A stretch of DNA of 64,000 nt from Moorella sp. Hama-1 (lineage in GTDB: Bacteria; Bacillota; DSM-521; Neomoorellales; Neomoorellaceae), in the NCBI RefSeq assembly GCF_023734095.1, contig NZ_AP024620.1, positions 740,501 to 804,500 of the forward strand. The letters are read 5' to 3'. The first letter of the stretch is position 1; each line of letters begins with the position of its first letter. The position numbers and the translations under genes were made by a program. Shown here in pieces: positions 26,346-34,861 of the stretch. The notes under the pieces were generated by a model, which had not been told where the DNA came from, searched no databases, and saw nothing but the letters and a program-made list of their open reading frames with translations.

Positions 26346-28244
26346 TTACCCCTCCCGGTAGGCGTAATCCAGCAGGAAGCGGATTATTTCCTGGTGGCTG
26401 AAACCCTGGGGGAAATTGCCCCACTGCTTGCCCGTCCGCGGGTCGAAGTGTTCCGCCATCAGGAAAAGGTCGGTAGCATTATCCAGGCAGACTCGCAGCA
26501 ATTCCTGGGCGCGCTCGTAGTTGCCGGCGTGGAGGTAATAGCGCCCCAGCCAGAGGGTAGGCAGGTAAAAGGGAATGGCCGCCTGCTCGAAGCGGGCGAT
26601 GCCGCCCCACATATTGAGGCCGCCCCGGCCGCCCGGTTCACCTTTCGCCACCGGAGAAGGCTTCTCCATGGCGGCCACCGTCTTCAGCAGGCGGGGATGG
26701 TTGGCCGCCAGCAAGCCGTAAAACTCCAGGGCCAGCACGGAAATATCCAGGGGTGCGCCGGCACCATAATGCTGCAGGTAAGCCTGGCGCTCTTGGGACC
26801 AGCCTTGGAGCAACAGCTGGCGCCGTACCCGGACGGCGGCCCGGTGCCAGCGCCCCGCCCACTGCAGCCGCCCGATTTCAATCGATAGATGGGAGGCGGC
26901 CGTCAGGCCGGCGTAGCAGAGGATCTTGCCGTAGAGCCAGTGATCCTTGCGCTCGCGGATTTCCCAGATGCCGTTTTCCGGCTGTTCCCAGTATTTCTCC
27001 AGCCAGATAGCCGCACGGCGGATGGCGTCCCACCTCGAGCGGATATACTCCCGGTCGCGGGTGGCCAGGTAATGGTTCCACAGGCCGTCCAGGATATTGC
27101 CGGCATTGTCCAGCTGGATCTGGTGCATGGCGGCATTGCCGAAGCGAATGGGTTTTTCCCCGTCCGGTCCGGCCAGGTCGTCGGCGATGTATTCCGCACC
27201 GCCCCGGCCTTCCACCGGTACCAGGGGCATATACCAGCCGCCGTCGGGCTGCTGCAGGGAAAGGGCGAATTCATAGAAACCGCGCGCTTCCTCGTGGTAA
27301 CCGGCGGCATCAAAGGCCAGGGCGGTAAAATAGCCGTCCCGCAGCCAGCAGTAGCGGTAATCCCAGTTGTCGTTACCACCGGGGACGGCCGGGAAAGAGG
27401 TGGTCGGCGCCGCAATAACGGCCCCGGTGCGCTCGTAGGTGAGGAGCTTCAACACCATCAGGCTGCGGTCATACGCGGCCCTGACCTCCGCGCTGGTCGT
27501 GTTGGGCCGGCGCGCTTTTTTAAACCACCGGCGCCACCAGGTGAGGTTTTCCTCCAGGGAACTGTAAAAGCCCGCCGTCCAGTGCTGGCGGGCCAGGGTT
27601 AAGCTGGCGCCATAGGCCAGGACCAGCCAGAGGCGGTATTTTTCCCCCGGTTTCAAGGTCAGGGACGCAGTGGATCCCGGGGAGCCGGCCATGCCGATGC
27701 AGGCCGCGCCTTCGCGGCCGTAAATAAACTGGAAAGAACCACGGGAGCGGGTTTTAAAAGGATGGACGGCGGTAGTGATGGGGCTGGCCTGCCAGCGCAC
27801 CACGGGCTTTAAAGTCTCCACCCCGGTATTCTCCAGGATGATGAGGCGGCTTAAATGATGGTAGCCCCAGGGCATAAAGTCCAGTACCGTCACCTGCAGG
27901 CCCGGGCCCCTGGCGACAGTCTCCAGGACATTGCTCTCCGGCAGGTAGCTCTGGCTGACCGGCGTCACCGCCGGCTCGATGTCCAGTCGCAGGCCGCCGC
28001 CGCACTGCGGGCATAAAGCGGCGGCAAAAAAGGGGAAGCTGTCGAAACGGGGCACGCACAGCCAGGCGATGGTAAAGTCCGGAGCCACCAGAGCGGCCGT
28101 TTCGCCGTTACCGATAAAACCGTAATAAGGCCGGTGCTGCAAAGCACTTCTCAACCCCTTAGCAAATCTCAATAAGATCTTATGAAAACCGGCCGGTAAA
28201 ATCAACCCCGGATGCATCATAACCGGAGTTGACATCCAAGGCAA
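26346..28244 (-). CDS. Glycoside hydrolase family 15 protein (glucoamylase/trehalase type)
   Basis: 632 residues. After about 40 N-terminal residues comes the family start YYGFIGNGETAALVAPDFTIAWLC, a beta-sandwich domain, then the (alpha/alpha)6 barrel with DNWDYRYCWLRDGYFTALAF, AAMHQIQLDNAGNILDG and NGIWEIRERKDHWLYGK (probable general acid Glu). The end has QWGNFPQGFSHQEIIR, the usual second catalytic Glu position in GH15 being close by. There is no clear signal peptide, so it is probably intracellular and acts on glucans or trehalose. The start may be an internal Met nearer the conserved block. It is a single gene facing the amino-sugar operon. Confidence 0.87.
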   Translation of the reverse strand: MPWMSTPVMMHPGLILPAGFHKILLRFAKGLRSALQHRPYYGFIGNGETAALVAPDFTIAWLCVPRFDSFPFFAAALCPQCGGGLRLDIEPAVTPVSQSYLPESNVLETVARGPGLQVTVLDFMPWGYHHLSRLIILENTGVETLKPVVRWQASPITTAVHPFKTRSRGSFQFIYGREGAACIGMAGSPGSTASLTLKPGEKYRLWLVLAYGASLTLARQHWTAGFYSSLEENLTWWRRWFKKARRPNTTSAEVRAAYDRSLMVLKLLTYERTGAVIAAPTTSFPAVPGGNDNWDYRYCWLRDGYFTALAFDAAGYHEEARGFYEFALSLQQPDGGWYMPLVPVEGRGGAEYIADDLAGPDGEKPIRFGNAAMHQIQLDNAGNILDGLWNHYLATRDREYIRSRWDAIRRAAIWLEKYWEQPENGIWEIRERKDHWLYGKILCYAGLTAASHLSIEIGRLQWAGRWHRAAVRVRRQLLLQGWSQERQAYLQHYGAGAPLDISVLALEFYGLLAANHPRLLKTVAAMEKPSPVAKGEPGGRGGLNMWGGIARFEQAAIPFYLPTLWLGRYYLHAGNYERAQELLRVCLDNATDLFLMAEHFDPRTGKQWGNFPQGFSHQEIIRFLLDYAYREG

Positions 28245-28565
28245 AAAGTGGTTATTATACTTTTGGGATGTAAAACTATAATAACCGGAGCGATATTCTA
28301 CTTTGGTTTAACAACTCTTTACTAAACGGGCTTCAGTACGTATCATAAGAATGCCTGAAGATTTTTGGGCCTGAACAGTATTTTGCTTATACAACTATTA
28401 ATAGGCAATGACAGGTAGGGCATTTTTGAAGGAACTCGAGAAGTTCTACTCTAAATGACACGGCGGTAAAGGCATAAATATGAATATAAAAATGCAATAA
28501 TTCCATAACGGAGTATACTATAACCCGCCCCTGTCTACTTTGGAAGCCTGGCAACAGCTGAGCTC
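28245..28565. other. Intergenic region, no gene supported
   Basis: AT-rich sequence with a short palindrome GAACTCGAGAAGTTC near 28431. GTATACTATAACC near 28512 and TGGAAGCCTGGCAACAGCTG near 28540 both recur in similar form in the 8.6-8.7 kb gap, in the opposite order. These look like debris of a shared repeat rather than a gene. Confidence 0.35.
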
Positions 28566-28697
28566 TCAGAAGAATTCCCGGAGCAGGTAATTGCGGAACA
28601 TCGGCTCCATAAAAGCGTAAGAACCGCGCCCGGTTTTTTCGATGATATTTTTAGCTTTAGCAATAAGGCGCTCCATCTCGGGGCGCCTTATTGCACC
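28566..28697 (-). pseudogene. C-terminal remnant of an AAA-type ATPase (copy 2)
   Basis: The minus strand encodes MERLIAKAKNIIEKTGRG, then SYAFMEPMFRNYLLREFF and stop, matching the end of the remnant at 5078-5296. It carries an embedded perfect 12-bp inverted repeat (GCAATAAGGCGC at 28660-28671 and its complement at 28683-28694). Nothing of the ATPase core remains. Adjacent minus-strand text (RGMYMATLQALSGTAARIKG) up to about 28800 may belong to another lost gene. Confidence 0.55.
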
Positions 28698-28822
28698 CAT
28701 AACTGTCCAGGGCGATGCCTTTAATCCGTGCGGCAGTCCCTGAAAGGGCTTGCAGGGTCGCCATATACATGCCGCGATCTACAGTAAAATTAGCCTGGGT
28801 ACGGACCGGCTATATTATGTTC

Positions 28823-28851
28823 TTGACTTTCACGAGCAAATACGCGATAAT
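28823..28851 (+). promoter_or_regulatory. Promoter of the Phd-like/RelE-like module
   Basis: TTGACT and GATAAT are spaced by 17 bp. Just around and after the -10 box, AAATACG and CGTATTT form an inverted repeat suited to an autoregulating antitoxin operator. Confidence 0.65.
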
Positions 28852-28918
28852 TTAAACGCAAACAACGACGTATTTATTTACGCGTAAAGGCATATCATAC
28901 AGAAAGGAGGATTTTTCT

Positions 28919-29287
28919 GTGGGAGGCTTCGTACCGGTTATGAAAGGTAAGCCGCTTTTCTCCAGCGACCAGATTGTTAACATCAGCGATTTACAACGCA
29001 AATGGCGCAGTGTTGTAGAACCTAAATTGCATAAGATGCCCTTCTTAATGATGTTTTCCGGTTCCGAACCCAGGGCAACTATTTTAAGCTATAATAAATT
29101 TCAAGAACTCTGGGAAAAGGTTGCTGAAGCCGCGGAACTGGAGCTAAAGTTGGAACTGCTGTGCCGTATACTCGAAAATGAAAAGGGCGGCCAGGCTTTG
29201 GTGCCCCTTGCTGAAGTAATTAAAAAGGCCGGTATAACCGCAGAGGATCTGGAGGCTGCTCCTGATGTCGACCTCGAAAATGACTAA
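28919..29287 (+). CDS. Phd/YefM-like antitoxin
   Basis: 122 residues. The segment VNISDLQRKWRSVVEP followed by ATILSYNKFQELWEKVAEA fits the Phd/YefM fold, in which a DNA-binding N-terminal domain precedes a helical toxin-binding tail. GTG is the start, with AAGGAGG 8 bases upstream. Its 3' end overlaps the ATG of the RelE-like gene by 8 bp. It presumably represses the operon through the inverted repeat near the promoter. Confidence 0.72.
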   Translation: MGGFVPVMKGKPLFSSDQIVNISDLQRKWRSVVEPKLHKMPFLMMFSGSEPRATILSYNKFQELWEKVAEAAELELKLELLCRILENEKGGQALVPLAEVIKKAGITAEDLEAAPDVDLEND

Positions 29288-29633
29288 TCTTGTGCCGGCC
29301 AATGTGAAGTTTTTTCCCGCGGCTGAAGCAGATTTCCTGGAATTGGATAAAAGCGGGCAGATAAAAGTAATTAAAGCCCTGCAAAAAATATCCCGGGCTC
29401 CCTCCGCATTTGGCAAAGAGTTGAAAAACCAGGCCGGCAGGCCTTTGGCAGGATACCGGAGCGTTTATGTAGATAACAGGTCGCTTCGGATTATATGGAA
29501 GGTTACAGAACTGCAGCTAATCGAGGTCGCCATCATAGCCGGCATAGCCGAACGGGAAGGAATGTTGGCTTATAAACTGGTTTCCAGGCGCAGGGGAGAA
29601 TTGGAGAAGTTTATCGAGGAACTGGTTAAATAA
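29280..29633 (+). CDS. RelE/ParE-family toxin
   Basis: 117 residues with the family layout: VKFFPAAEADFLELDKSGQ at the N-terminus, then KNQAGRPLAGYRSVYVDNR and RIIWKVTE. RelE-like toxins cleave mRNA on the ribosome, while ParE-like ones poison gyrase; the sequence does not settle which. The ATG at 29280 overlaps the antitoxin end. A GTC-preceded ATG five codons earlier is an alternative. Confidence 0.78.
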   Translation: MTNLVPANVKFFPAAEADFLELDKSGQIKVIKALQKISRAPSAFGKELKNQAGRPLAGYRSVYVDNRSLRIIWKVTELQLIEVAIIAGIAEREGMLAYKLVSRRRGELEKFIEELVK

Positions 29634-29683
29634 TAAGTGTGTCAGCTTGCTATGTTGTTACCCACAGCAGGGTCGCCACATAC

Positions 29684-29712
29684 TTGACCTGATTCAAGAT
29701 ATATGTTAAACT
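29684..29712 (+). promoter_or_regulatory. Promoter of the Phd/PIN module
   Basis: TTGACC and TAAACT separated by 17 bp lie about 40 bp before the antitoxin ATG. GTAGACGTTAAC and GAGGTGTTAAT between promoter and start may hold an operator. Confidence 0.55.
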
Positions 29713-29752
29713 TAAAGAAAATATTAATGTAGACGTTAACCGAGGTGTTAAT

Positions 29753-30031
29753 ATGGAACGCATTGCCGGCATAAATGAAGTTCGCCCGAAATTAACATTC
29801 TTTATCGAATCACTAAAAAAAGATTCCCCTGTAGTTATTACCATCAATAGTGAACCCAAGGCTGTACTGCTAGATTACGAGAAGTACCAGCTCTTGCAAA
29901 AAGCCGTAGAAGAAAATAAAAGGTTGGCCCTAAAAACGGCCCTGGCTAAAATTCGTTCCCGAGCGGTCGCAAACGGGATTACCCAGGAAGATATCGAAAA
30001 AGAGATCGAGCAGTACAGGGCAGAAAAATGA
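29753..30031 (+). CDS. Phd/YefM-type antitoxin of a PIN pair
   Basis: 92 residues. IAGINEVRPKLTFFIESL and VVITINSEPKAVLLDYEKY are the standard Phd/YefM strand-helix pattern; the C-terminus is charged and helical. It overlaps the PIN toxin gene by 4 bp (ATGA at 30028). It should neutralise the PIN protein and autoregulate. Confidence 0.85.
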   Translation: MERIAGINEVRPKLTFFIESLKKDSPVVITINSEPKAVLLDYEKYQLLQKAVEENKRLALKTALAKIRSRAVANGITQEDIEKEIEQYRAEK

Positions 30032-30471
30032 AGGTTACATTAGATACCAATGTAGTTATATCAGGTTTATTGACGCCGGTAGGACCACCAGGCAAAATAA
30101 TAGACTTGTGGGCAGATGGAAAAATTGAAGTGGTAGTAAGTCCGGCGGTTATAACAGAGTATATGGGGGTTTTTCTGCGGCCGAAGTTTGCCCGGACCGG
30201 TACTTTGGAAGAAAGGCAGCAATTACTGGAAGGTTTTATTAACCTACCCAACACAATTTTAGTATTACCGGATCGAGAAATTAACACTATTACCGCGGAT
30301 CCAAGTGATAACCGCATTCTGGAATGCGCCAGGACGGCTGAAACCAACTGCCTTATTTCTGGTGATAGCCACTTATTGGCCCTGGGAGAATATGAAAGGA
30401 TTCCGATAATCACCACGGGCCAGTTCATAGAGATATTTTTTGTCGGTCACCAGGATAAGTACAGGCCCTAA
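30028..30471 (+). CDS. PIN-domain ribonuclease toxin
   Basis: 147 residues with PIN acidic positions in VTLDTNVVISGLL, ITEYMGVFLRPKF, ADPSDNRILECA and LISGDSHLL. It is of the same COG1569 type as the protein at 578-988 but clearly divergent. It is translationally coupled to its Phd-like antitoxin. Confidence 0.87.
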   Translation: MKVTLDTNVVISGLLTPVGPPGKIIDLWADGKIEVVVSPAVITEYMGVFLRPKFARTGTLEERQQLLEGFINLPNTILVLPDREINTITADPSDNRILECARTAETNCLISGDSHLLALGEYERIPIITTGQFIEIFFVGHQDKYRP

Positions 30472-30534
30472 CGTCATTTCTTTAGATGTAGAGCCTGTCA
30501 ATTTAATTTTACACCAAATTAACCCTGCTATCTA

Positions 30535-30563
30535 TTGACGCCCTTAGCATATGCTGGTATTAT
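30535..30563 (+). promoter_or_regulatory. Promoter at the head of the polysaccharide locus
   Basis: TTGACG, a 17-bp spacer and TATTAT precede the winged-helix regulator by about 55 bp. The spacer holds TTAGCATATGCTGG, an imperfect palindrome that could be an operator for the regulator. Confidence 0.65.
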
Positions 30564-30616
30564 TGTTCATAAGATAAGCATAAGAATTGTCGAAAATACG
30601 ATCACGGAGCAGCCGT

Positions 30617-31132
30617 ATGGATAGCCAGTACGCAGTCCTGGACTGCCTGCAAAGGAATAACAACCTCACCCAGCGCGATATCGCCCGCTATACCGGCCTT
30701 TCCGTCGGTGGGGTCAACCTGCTCTTAAAGAAAATGGTGCGTAAAGGCCTGGTCAAGCTAGAAAAGGTCAACGGTCGCACCCTGCGCTACATCCTCACCC
30801 CCCAGGGCCTAGCGGAGAAAACCCGGCTTGCCTACCAGTACATACAGAGTTCCTATCAGCAGATCGTCAAGACCGGCCGGGCGCTGGAAGAGGTAGTGGC
30901 GGCGAGGCCGGAACCGGTGGCAAGAATAATCTTCTACGGCCCCAGCGACGAAGTGCTGGAGATCCTGAAAATCGCCGCCGGGAACTTACATATCCAACAC
31001 ACCACCGCCGCCGGCGCCGCCGACCTGGCCGGCATAGACGGCCGCAACACCCTGGTAATCACCTGGCAGGCCGGGGAAGAGTACCAGCCGCCGCCGGGGA
31101 TAGAAGTGGTGAATATAATCAACCGGTTGTAG
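30617..31132 (+). CDS. Winged-helix regulator of the polysaccharide locus
   Basis: About 171 residues. An N-terminal MarR/Lrp-like winged helix (VLDCLQRNNNLTQRDIARYT, then GLSVGGVNLLLKKMV and a wing GRTLRYILT) is followed by a helical linker and a ~70-residue C-terminal domain ending VVNIINRL that resembles a nucleotide-binding or receiver-like fold. The ATG at 30617 has GGAG at good spacing. Regulators of this type are often the first gene of capsule or O-antigen clusters in related bacteria. It likely controls the genes downstream, but an unrelated two-gene unit intervenes. Confidence 0.78.
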   Translation: MDSQYAVLDCLQRNNNLTQRDIARYTGLSVGGVNLLLKKMVRKGLVKLEKVNGRTLRYILTPQGLAEKTRLAYQYIQSSYQQIVKTGRALEEVVAARPEPVARIIFYGPSDEVLEILKIAAGNLHIQHTTAAGAADLAGIDGRNTLVITWQAGEEYQPPPGIEVVNIINRL

Positions 31133-31216
31133 GAATTAGGGAATAGGAAGAAAATAATAGGCACCCATAGTTACATATAATGGCGCTAATGACTGGTTGC
31201 GGGAGGAATAAGCACA

Positions 31217-31474
31217 ATGACATTTACTAAAGTTAAGCTTTCAGTGCAAGCACTAGCCAAACGGAATGTAGAACTTTATGAAAAATACGGGCGGCCTTTG
31301 GAAAAAGAACACAAAGGTAAGTTCGTTGCTATTTCCGAAGAAGGAAAGGTCATAGTTGATCCCAATGATGTCCGGGTAGCCCAGAGAGCAATAGAAGAAT
31401 TCGGTCCCGGTCGTTTTGCGTTTTATAAGATTGGCTTTAAGGCGATTGGCAAATGGAGGAGCATCTGTGCATAG
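31217..31474 (+). CDS. Small hypothetical protein (DUF5678-like)
   Basis: 85 residues. A short helix (NVELYEKYGRPLEKEHKG) precedes a strand-rich KFVAISEEGKVIVDPN, the pattern of small proteins that accompany retropepsin-like genes. GGGAGGAA precedes the ATG. It overlaps the next gene by 8 bp, so they form a unit. No function can be given. Confidence 0.65.
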   Translation: MTFTKVKLSVQALAKRNVELYEKYGRPLEKEHKGKFVAISEEGKVIVDPNDVRVAQRAIEEFGPGRFAFYKIGFKAIGKWRSICA

Positions 31475-31814
31475 CTATGAATATCCCTACATAGACTTAT
31501 CAATTTCTGTTGATAAATATAAAGCAAACGTTCATGCTTATATAGATAACGGCTTTGAGGGTTATATCGTCTTACCAGAAGATTATGTTGACAACATCGG
31601 CAAACCTTCTTTTATCAGTAATTGGGAAGTTGCTGATGGGACCATAGTTGCAGCAACTGAATATATTGGCACCATTGTGATCCCGGATATAGGATTTACT
31701 CTTATAGCACGTATAACCTGTTTGGACAATGAAATTTTCATTGGAAGAGCAGTAATCGATCATTTGCGTTTGATATTTGACCGGGGGCGGCAAGTTATTA
31801 TTTATAACGACTGA
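31467..31814 (+). CDS. Retropepsin-like (clan AA) protein, putative
   Basis: 115 residues. [20 protein letters not shown] matches the 'D-T/S-G' region of single-domain aspartyl proteases found in bacteria, here with Asp-Asn-Gly; the C-terminal [20 protein letters not shown] matches the hydrophobic strand that closes the fold. I chose the GTG at 31467 because GGAGGA lies 6 bases upstream and it overlaps the previous stop (GTGCATAG). Asn in place of the usual Thr/Ser makes activity uncertain. Confidence 0.65.
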   Translation: MHSYEYPYIDLSISVDKYKANVHAYIDNGFEGYIVLPEDYVDNIGKPSFISNWEVADGTIVAATEYIGTIVIPDIGFTLIARITCLDNEIFIGRAVIDHLRLIFDRGRQVIIYND

Positions 31815-31834
31815 AAATTCAGGTGAAATCGACC

Positions 31835-31954
31835 ATGAAAGGCCTCATCCTCTCCGGCGGCAAGGGCACCCGCCTGCGACCCCTCACTTACACGACAACT
31901 AAACAGCTCATCCCCGTGGCCAACCGGCCCATTTTTATTAAAGGAGCAAACGTC
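31835..31954 (+). pseudogene. N-terminal remnant of glucose-1-phosphate thymidylyltransferase
   Basis: About 33 codons read [20 protein letters not shown] followed by [12 protein letters not shown], the exact start of RmlA-type nucleotidyltransferases with the GGxGTRLRP loop. The frame then continues without a stop into the dehydrogenase gene. A ribosome site and ATG for the dehydrogenase lie right after the fragment, so this is the 5' stub left by a deletion that joined rmlA to wbpA. Confidence 0.75.
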
Positions 31955-33304
31955 ATGCCCGTAGCCCACGTTATTACGGAAAACACCTGTGCTGCCGAAC
32001 TGATACATAAAATCAAGACCCGCCGGGCCAGTGTAGCCGTCGTCGGCCTGGGATATGTGGGCCTGCCGCTGGCGGTGGAAAAAGCCAAGGTGGGCTTTAA
32101 TGTTTTAGGTATCGAGCAGAATCCAAAGAGGGCGTTCAAAGTAAACAACGGCGAAAACTATATCCTGGACGTAAAAGACGAGGAATTGAAGTCCCTGGTT
32201 CGGGAGGGGAAGATAAAAGCTTATACCGACTTCAACTGCCTCCTCCGGGCCGATGTCATCGTCATCTGCGTTCCTACCCCCCTGGACGCCAACCGCGACC
32301 CGGATATTACCTACATAAAAAACGTCACGGAAGAAATAGCCCGGCACTTACGCCCGGGCCAGCTCATTACCCTGGAGAGCACAACCTACCCCGGCACCAC
32401 CCAGGAGGTCATCCTGCCCCGCTTAGCAGCAACGGGCCTCAAGGTAGGCGAAGATTTCTTCCTGGCCCATTCGCCGGAAAGGGTGGACCCCGGCAACAAG
32501 CGTTTTACCACCAACAACATTTCCAAGGTCGTCGGCGGCGTGACACCTGCCTGCCTAAAAGTTGCGTGTACTTTCTATGAGCAAACCATCCAGCAGGTAG
32601 TACCGGTATCCTCGCCGGCCGTAGCCGAGATGACCAAGGTCTTTGAAAACACCTACCGCGCCGTCAACATAGCCCTGGTGAACGAATTAATGCTCCTCTG
32701 CGATAAAATGGGCCTGGACGTCTGGGAGGTCATCGACGCTGCCGGTACCAAGCCCTTCGGCATCCAGACCTTTTATCCCGGCCCAGGCGTCGGCGGCCAC
32801 TGCATCCCCGTCGATCCCTTTTACCTGGCCTGGAAGGCGCGGGAATACGACTTCCAGACCCGTTTCATCGAGCTGGCGGGGGAAATCAACATCCAGGTTT
32901 CTTATTATGTTGTCGATAAGGTTACCGAGGCCTTAAATAGGGTACAAAAAGCCGTCAACGGCTCCCGCATCCTTATCCTGGGCGTAGCTTACAAAAAAGA
33001 CATTGCCGACATCCGGGAATCCCCGGCCTTAAGGATTATCCCCCAGCTCATCAAACGCGGTGCGATCTTAAGCTACCATGACCCCTATATTCCCTTCATA
33101 GAACCCCAGGAATGCCCCCAGTTCAGCGCCGCCAGCGTGGAGCTTTCGGCCGAAAGAATCACCGCCGCCGATCTCGTCCTGATTCTCACCGACCACTCCG
33201 GTATCGACTACCAGTGGGTGGTGGACCAGGCCAGGATCGTCGTCGATACGCGCAATGCTACCAAACATGTAGCTAATAACCGGCACAGGATCGTCAAAAT
33301 TTGA
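31955..33304 (+). CDS. wbpA: UDP-N-acetylglucosamine 6-dehydrogenase (WbpA/WecC type)
   Basis: About 449 residues. Rossmann motif [18 protein letters not shown], then [29 protein letters not shown], the central helix [20 protein letters not shown] and the catalytic cysteine in [13 protein letters not shown]. It oxidises a UDP-HexNAc at C6 to the uronic acid with two NAD+. AAGGAG lies 8 bases before the ATG at 31955; translation from the upstream rmlA stub would add 44 residues. The order of genes downstream points to UDP-GlcNAc as substrate. Confidence 0.9.
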   Translation: MPVAHVITENTCAAELIHKIKTRRASVAVVGLGYVGLPLAVEKAKVGFNVLGIEQNPKRAFKVNNGENYILDVKDEELKSLVREGKIKAYTDFNCLLRADVIVICVPTPLDANRDPDITYIKNVTEEIARHLRPGQLITLESTTYPGTTQEVILPRLAATGLKVGEDFFLAHSPERVDPGNKRFTTNNISKVVGGVTPACLKVACTFYEQTIQQVVPVSSPAVAEMTKVFENTYRAVNIALVNELMLLCDKMGLDVWEVIDAAGTKPFGIQTFYPGPGVGGHCIPVDPFYLAWKAREYDFQTRFIELAGEINIQVSYYVVDKVTEALNRVQKAVNGSRILILGVAYKKDIADIRESPALRIIPQLIKRGAILSYHDPYIPFIEPQECPQFSAASVELSAERITAADLVLILTDHSGIDYQWVVDQARIVVDTRNATKHVANNRHRIVKI

Positions 33305-33329
33305 GCCCTAGAATGAAAGGGAATGACCT

Positions 33330-34277
33330 ATGACTGTAGGAGTAATCGGCGCGGGGAACTGGGGTAAAAACCTGGTGCGTACTTTCCACCGCCTGGGAGA
33401 ACTGGCCGGGGTGGCGGAGGTAAATCCCCAGCTGCAAAAGGCCATCAGGACAGATTACCCCGGCGTTACGGTTTATAAAGACGCCGGGGAAATTATCACC
33501 AGCGACATTCCTACTGTAGCCGTGGCGACACCGGCCCATACACACTACCAGGTTGCCAGGGAGGCCCTGCTGGCCGGCAAAGACGTATTCGTGGAGAAAC
33601 CCCTGGCTCTTTCCCGGGCCGAGGCTGAAGAACTGGTAAAACTGGCGGCAGCCAGAAACCGCATCCTCATGGCCGGGCACCTTCTCCTTTACCAACCGGC
33701 CATCCAGTGGCTGAAAAACTATATTGCCTCCGGCGCCATCGGCGATGTAGCCTACCTCTCCCAGGAAAGGCTGAAGCTCGGACGCGTGCGTGCGGTGGAA
33801 AACGTCCTGTGGAGCTTCGGCGTCCACGACATCGCCGTGCTCCTCTACCTGGTGGGAGAAAAGCCGCGGGAGGTAAAGGCCGCAGGGCAGTGTTTCCTGC
33901 AAGAAGGCATCGAAGACGATGTCCACGTGCATCTCAAGTTTAGCGGCGGCGTGCAGGCCCACCTGCATGTGTCCTGGCTGTGGCCGGAGCAGAGGCGCCG
34001 CCTGACCATAGCCGGTTCTAAAGCCATGCTTACCTATGATGAACTGTCGCAGGAGGTCGTCCTGCATAAAAAGCGGGTAACCCCGGAACTGCAAAACTGG
34101 GATGAAGGCAGCGAAGTAGTCTTCCGGGGCAGTGAAGAACCCCTCCTGCTGGAGTGCCGCCATTTCCTGGAATGTATAAAGGAGCGCTGGGAGCCCTTAT
34201 CTTGCGGCCGGAGCGCCCTGGAGGTAATCGAAGTCCTGGAGAGGGCCGGAAAACAATTGAAGGAAGATGGAGTATGA
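33330..34277 (+). CDS. wbpB: UDP-GlcNAcA 3-dehydrogenase (WbpB/WlbA type)
   Basis: 315 residues; a Gfo/Idh/MocA enzyme with [29 protein letters not shown] and [17 protein letters not shown]. In the WbpA-B-D-E pathway this enzyme oxidises C3 of UDP-N-acetylglucosaminuronate, making the 3-keto sugar for transamination. Pathway assignment comes mainly from its neighbours: the dehydrogenase before it and the acetyltransferase and aminotransferase after it. The stop overlaps the next ATG (ATGA). Confidence 0.87.
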   Translation: MTVGVIGAGNWGKNLVRTFHRLGELAGVAEVNPQLQKAIRTDYPGVTVYKDAGEIITSDIPTVAVATPAHTHYQVAREALLAGKDVFVEKPLALSRAEAEELVKLAAARNRILMAGHLLLYQPAIQWLKNYIASGAIGDVAYLSQERLKLGRVRAVENVLWSFGVHDIAVLLYLVGEKPREVKAAGQCFLQEGIEDDVHVHLKFSGGVQAHLHVSWLWPEQRRRLTIAGSKAMLTYDELSQEVVLHKKRVTPELQNWDEGSEVVFRGSEEPLLLECRHFLECIKERWEPLSCGRSALEVIEVLERAGKQLKEDGV

Positions 34278-34861
34278 GCGAAAAAGATTATTTTGTCCAC
34301 GAAACGGCCTGCGTAGATGCCGGGGCCAAAATCGGCAGGGGAACGAAGGTCTGGCACTTTTGTCATATCATGCCGGGCGCGGAAATAGGCGAAAACTGCA
34401 ACCTGGGCCAGAACGTTTTTGTGGCCCGGAAAGTTAAAATAGGCAACAACGTCAAGATCCAGAACAACGTTTCCGTTTACGAAGGGGTTATCCTGGAAGA
34501 CGATGTGTTCTGCGGGCCGAGCATGGTCTTTACCAACGTCAAAACGCCACGGGCGGCATATCCCCGCAATACCAGCAGCGATTATGCCAGGACCCTGGTG
34601 AAGAGGGGGGCCTCCATCGGCGCCAATGCCACAATTGTCTGCGGGGTGACTATCGGCGAATGGGCTTTTGTTGCGGCGGGGGCGGTGGTGACAAAAGACG
34701 TGCCGCCCTATGCCCTGGTGGCCGGTGTACCGGCCCGGATCGCCGGATGGGCCTGCGAGTGCGGTATACCTTTAAAGTTTGCCGGGAATACCGCTACCTG
34801 CAGTGAATGCGGCAAGAAATATGAGAAGCGAGGAGAAGCTACCGTTGAGCGGATTGCCTAA
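34274..34861 (+). CDS. wbpD: UDP-3-amino-sugar N-acetyltransferase (WbpD/WlbB type)
   Basis: 195 residues. Left-handed beta-helix hexapeptide repeats ([47 protein letters not shown]) contain the catalytic-type CGPSMVFTN. The family end [20 protein letters not shown] is present. It transfers acetyl from acetyl-CoA to the 3-amino group. The C-terminus adds a CECG...CSECG pair that looks like a small zinc ribbon, also seen in some WbpD relatives. The ATG is coupled to the preceding stop. Confidence 0.9.
   Translation: MSEKDYFVHETACVDAGAKIGRGTKVWHFCHIMPGAEIGENCNLGQNVFVARKVKIGNNVKIQNNVSVYEGVILEDDVFCGPSMVFTNVKTPRAAYPRNTSSDYARTLVKRGASIGANATIVCGVTIGEWAFVAAGAVVTKDVPPYALVAGVPARIAGWACECGIPLKFAGNTATCSECGKKYEKRGEATVERIA

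Noticed and set aside
28660-28694. Perfect 12-bp inverted repeat as a terminator
   Set aside because: No T-run follows on either strand, and it lies within an ATPase remnant; kept only as a note there.
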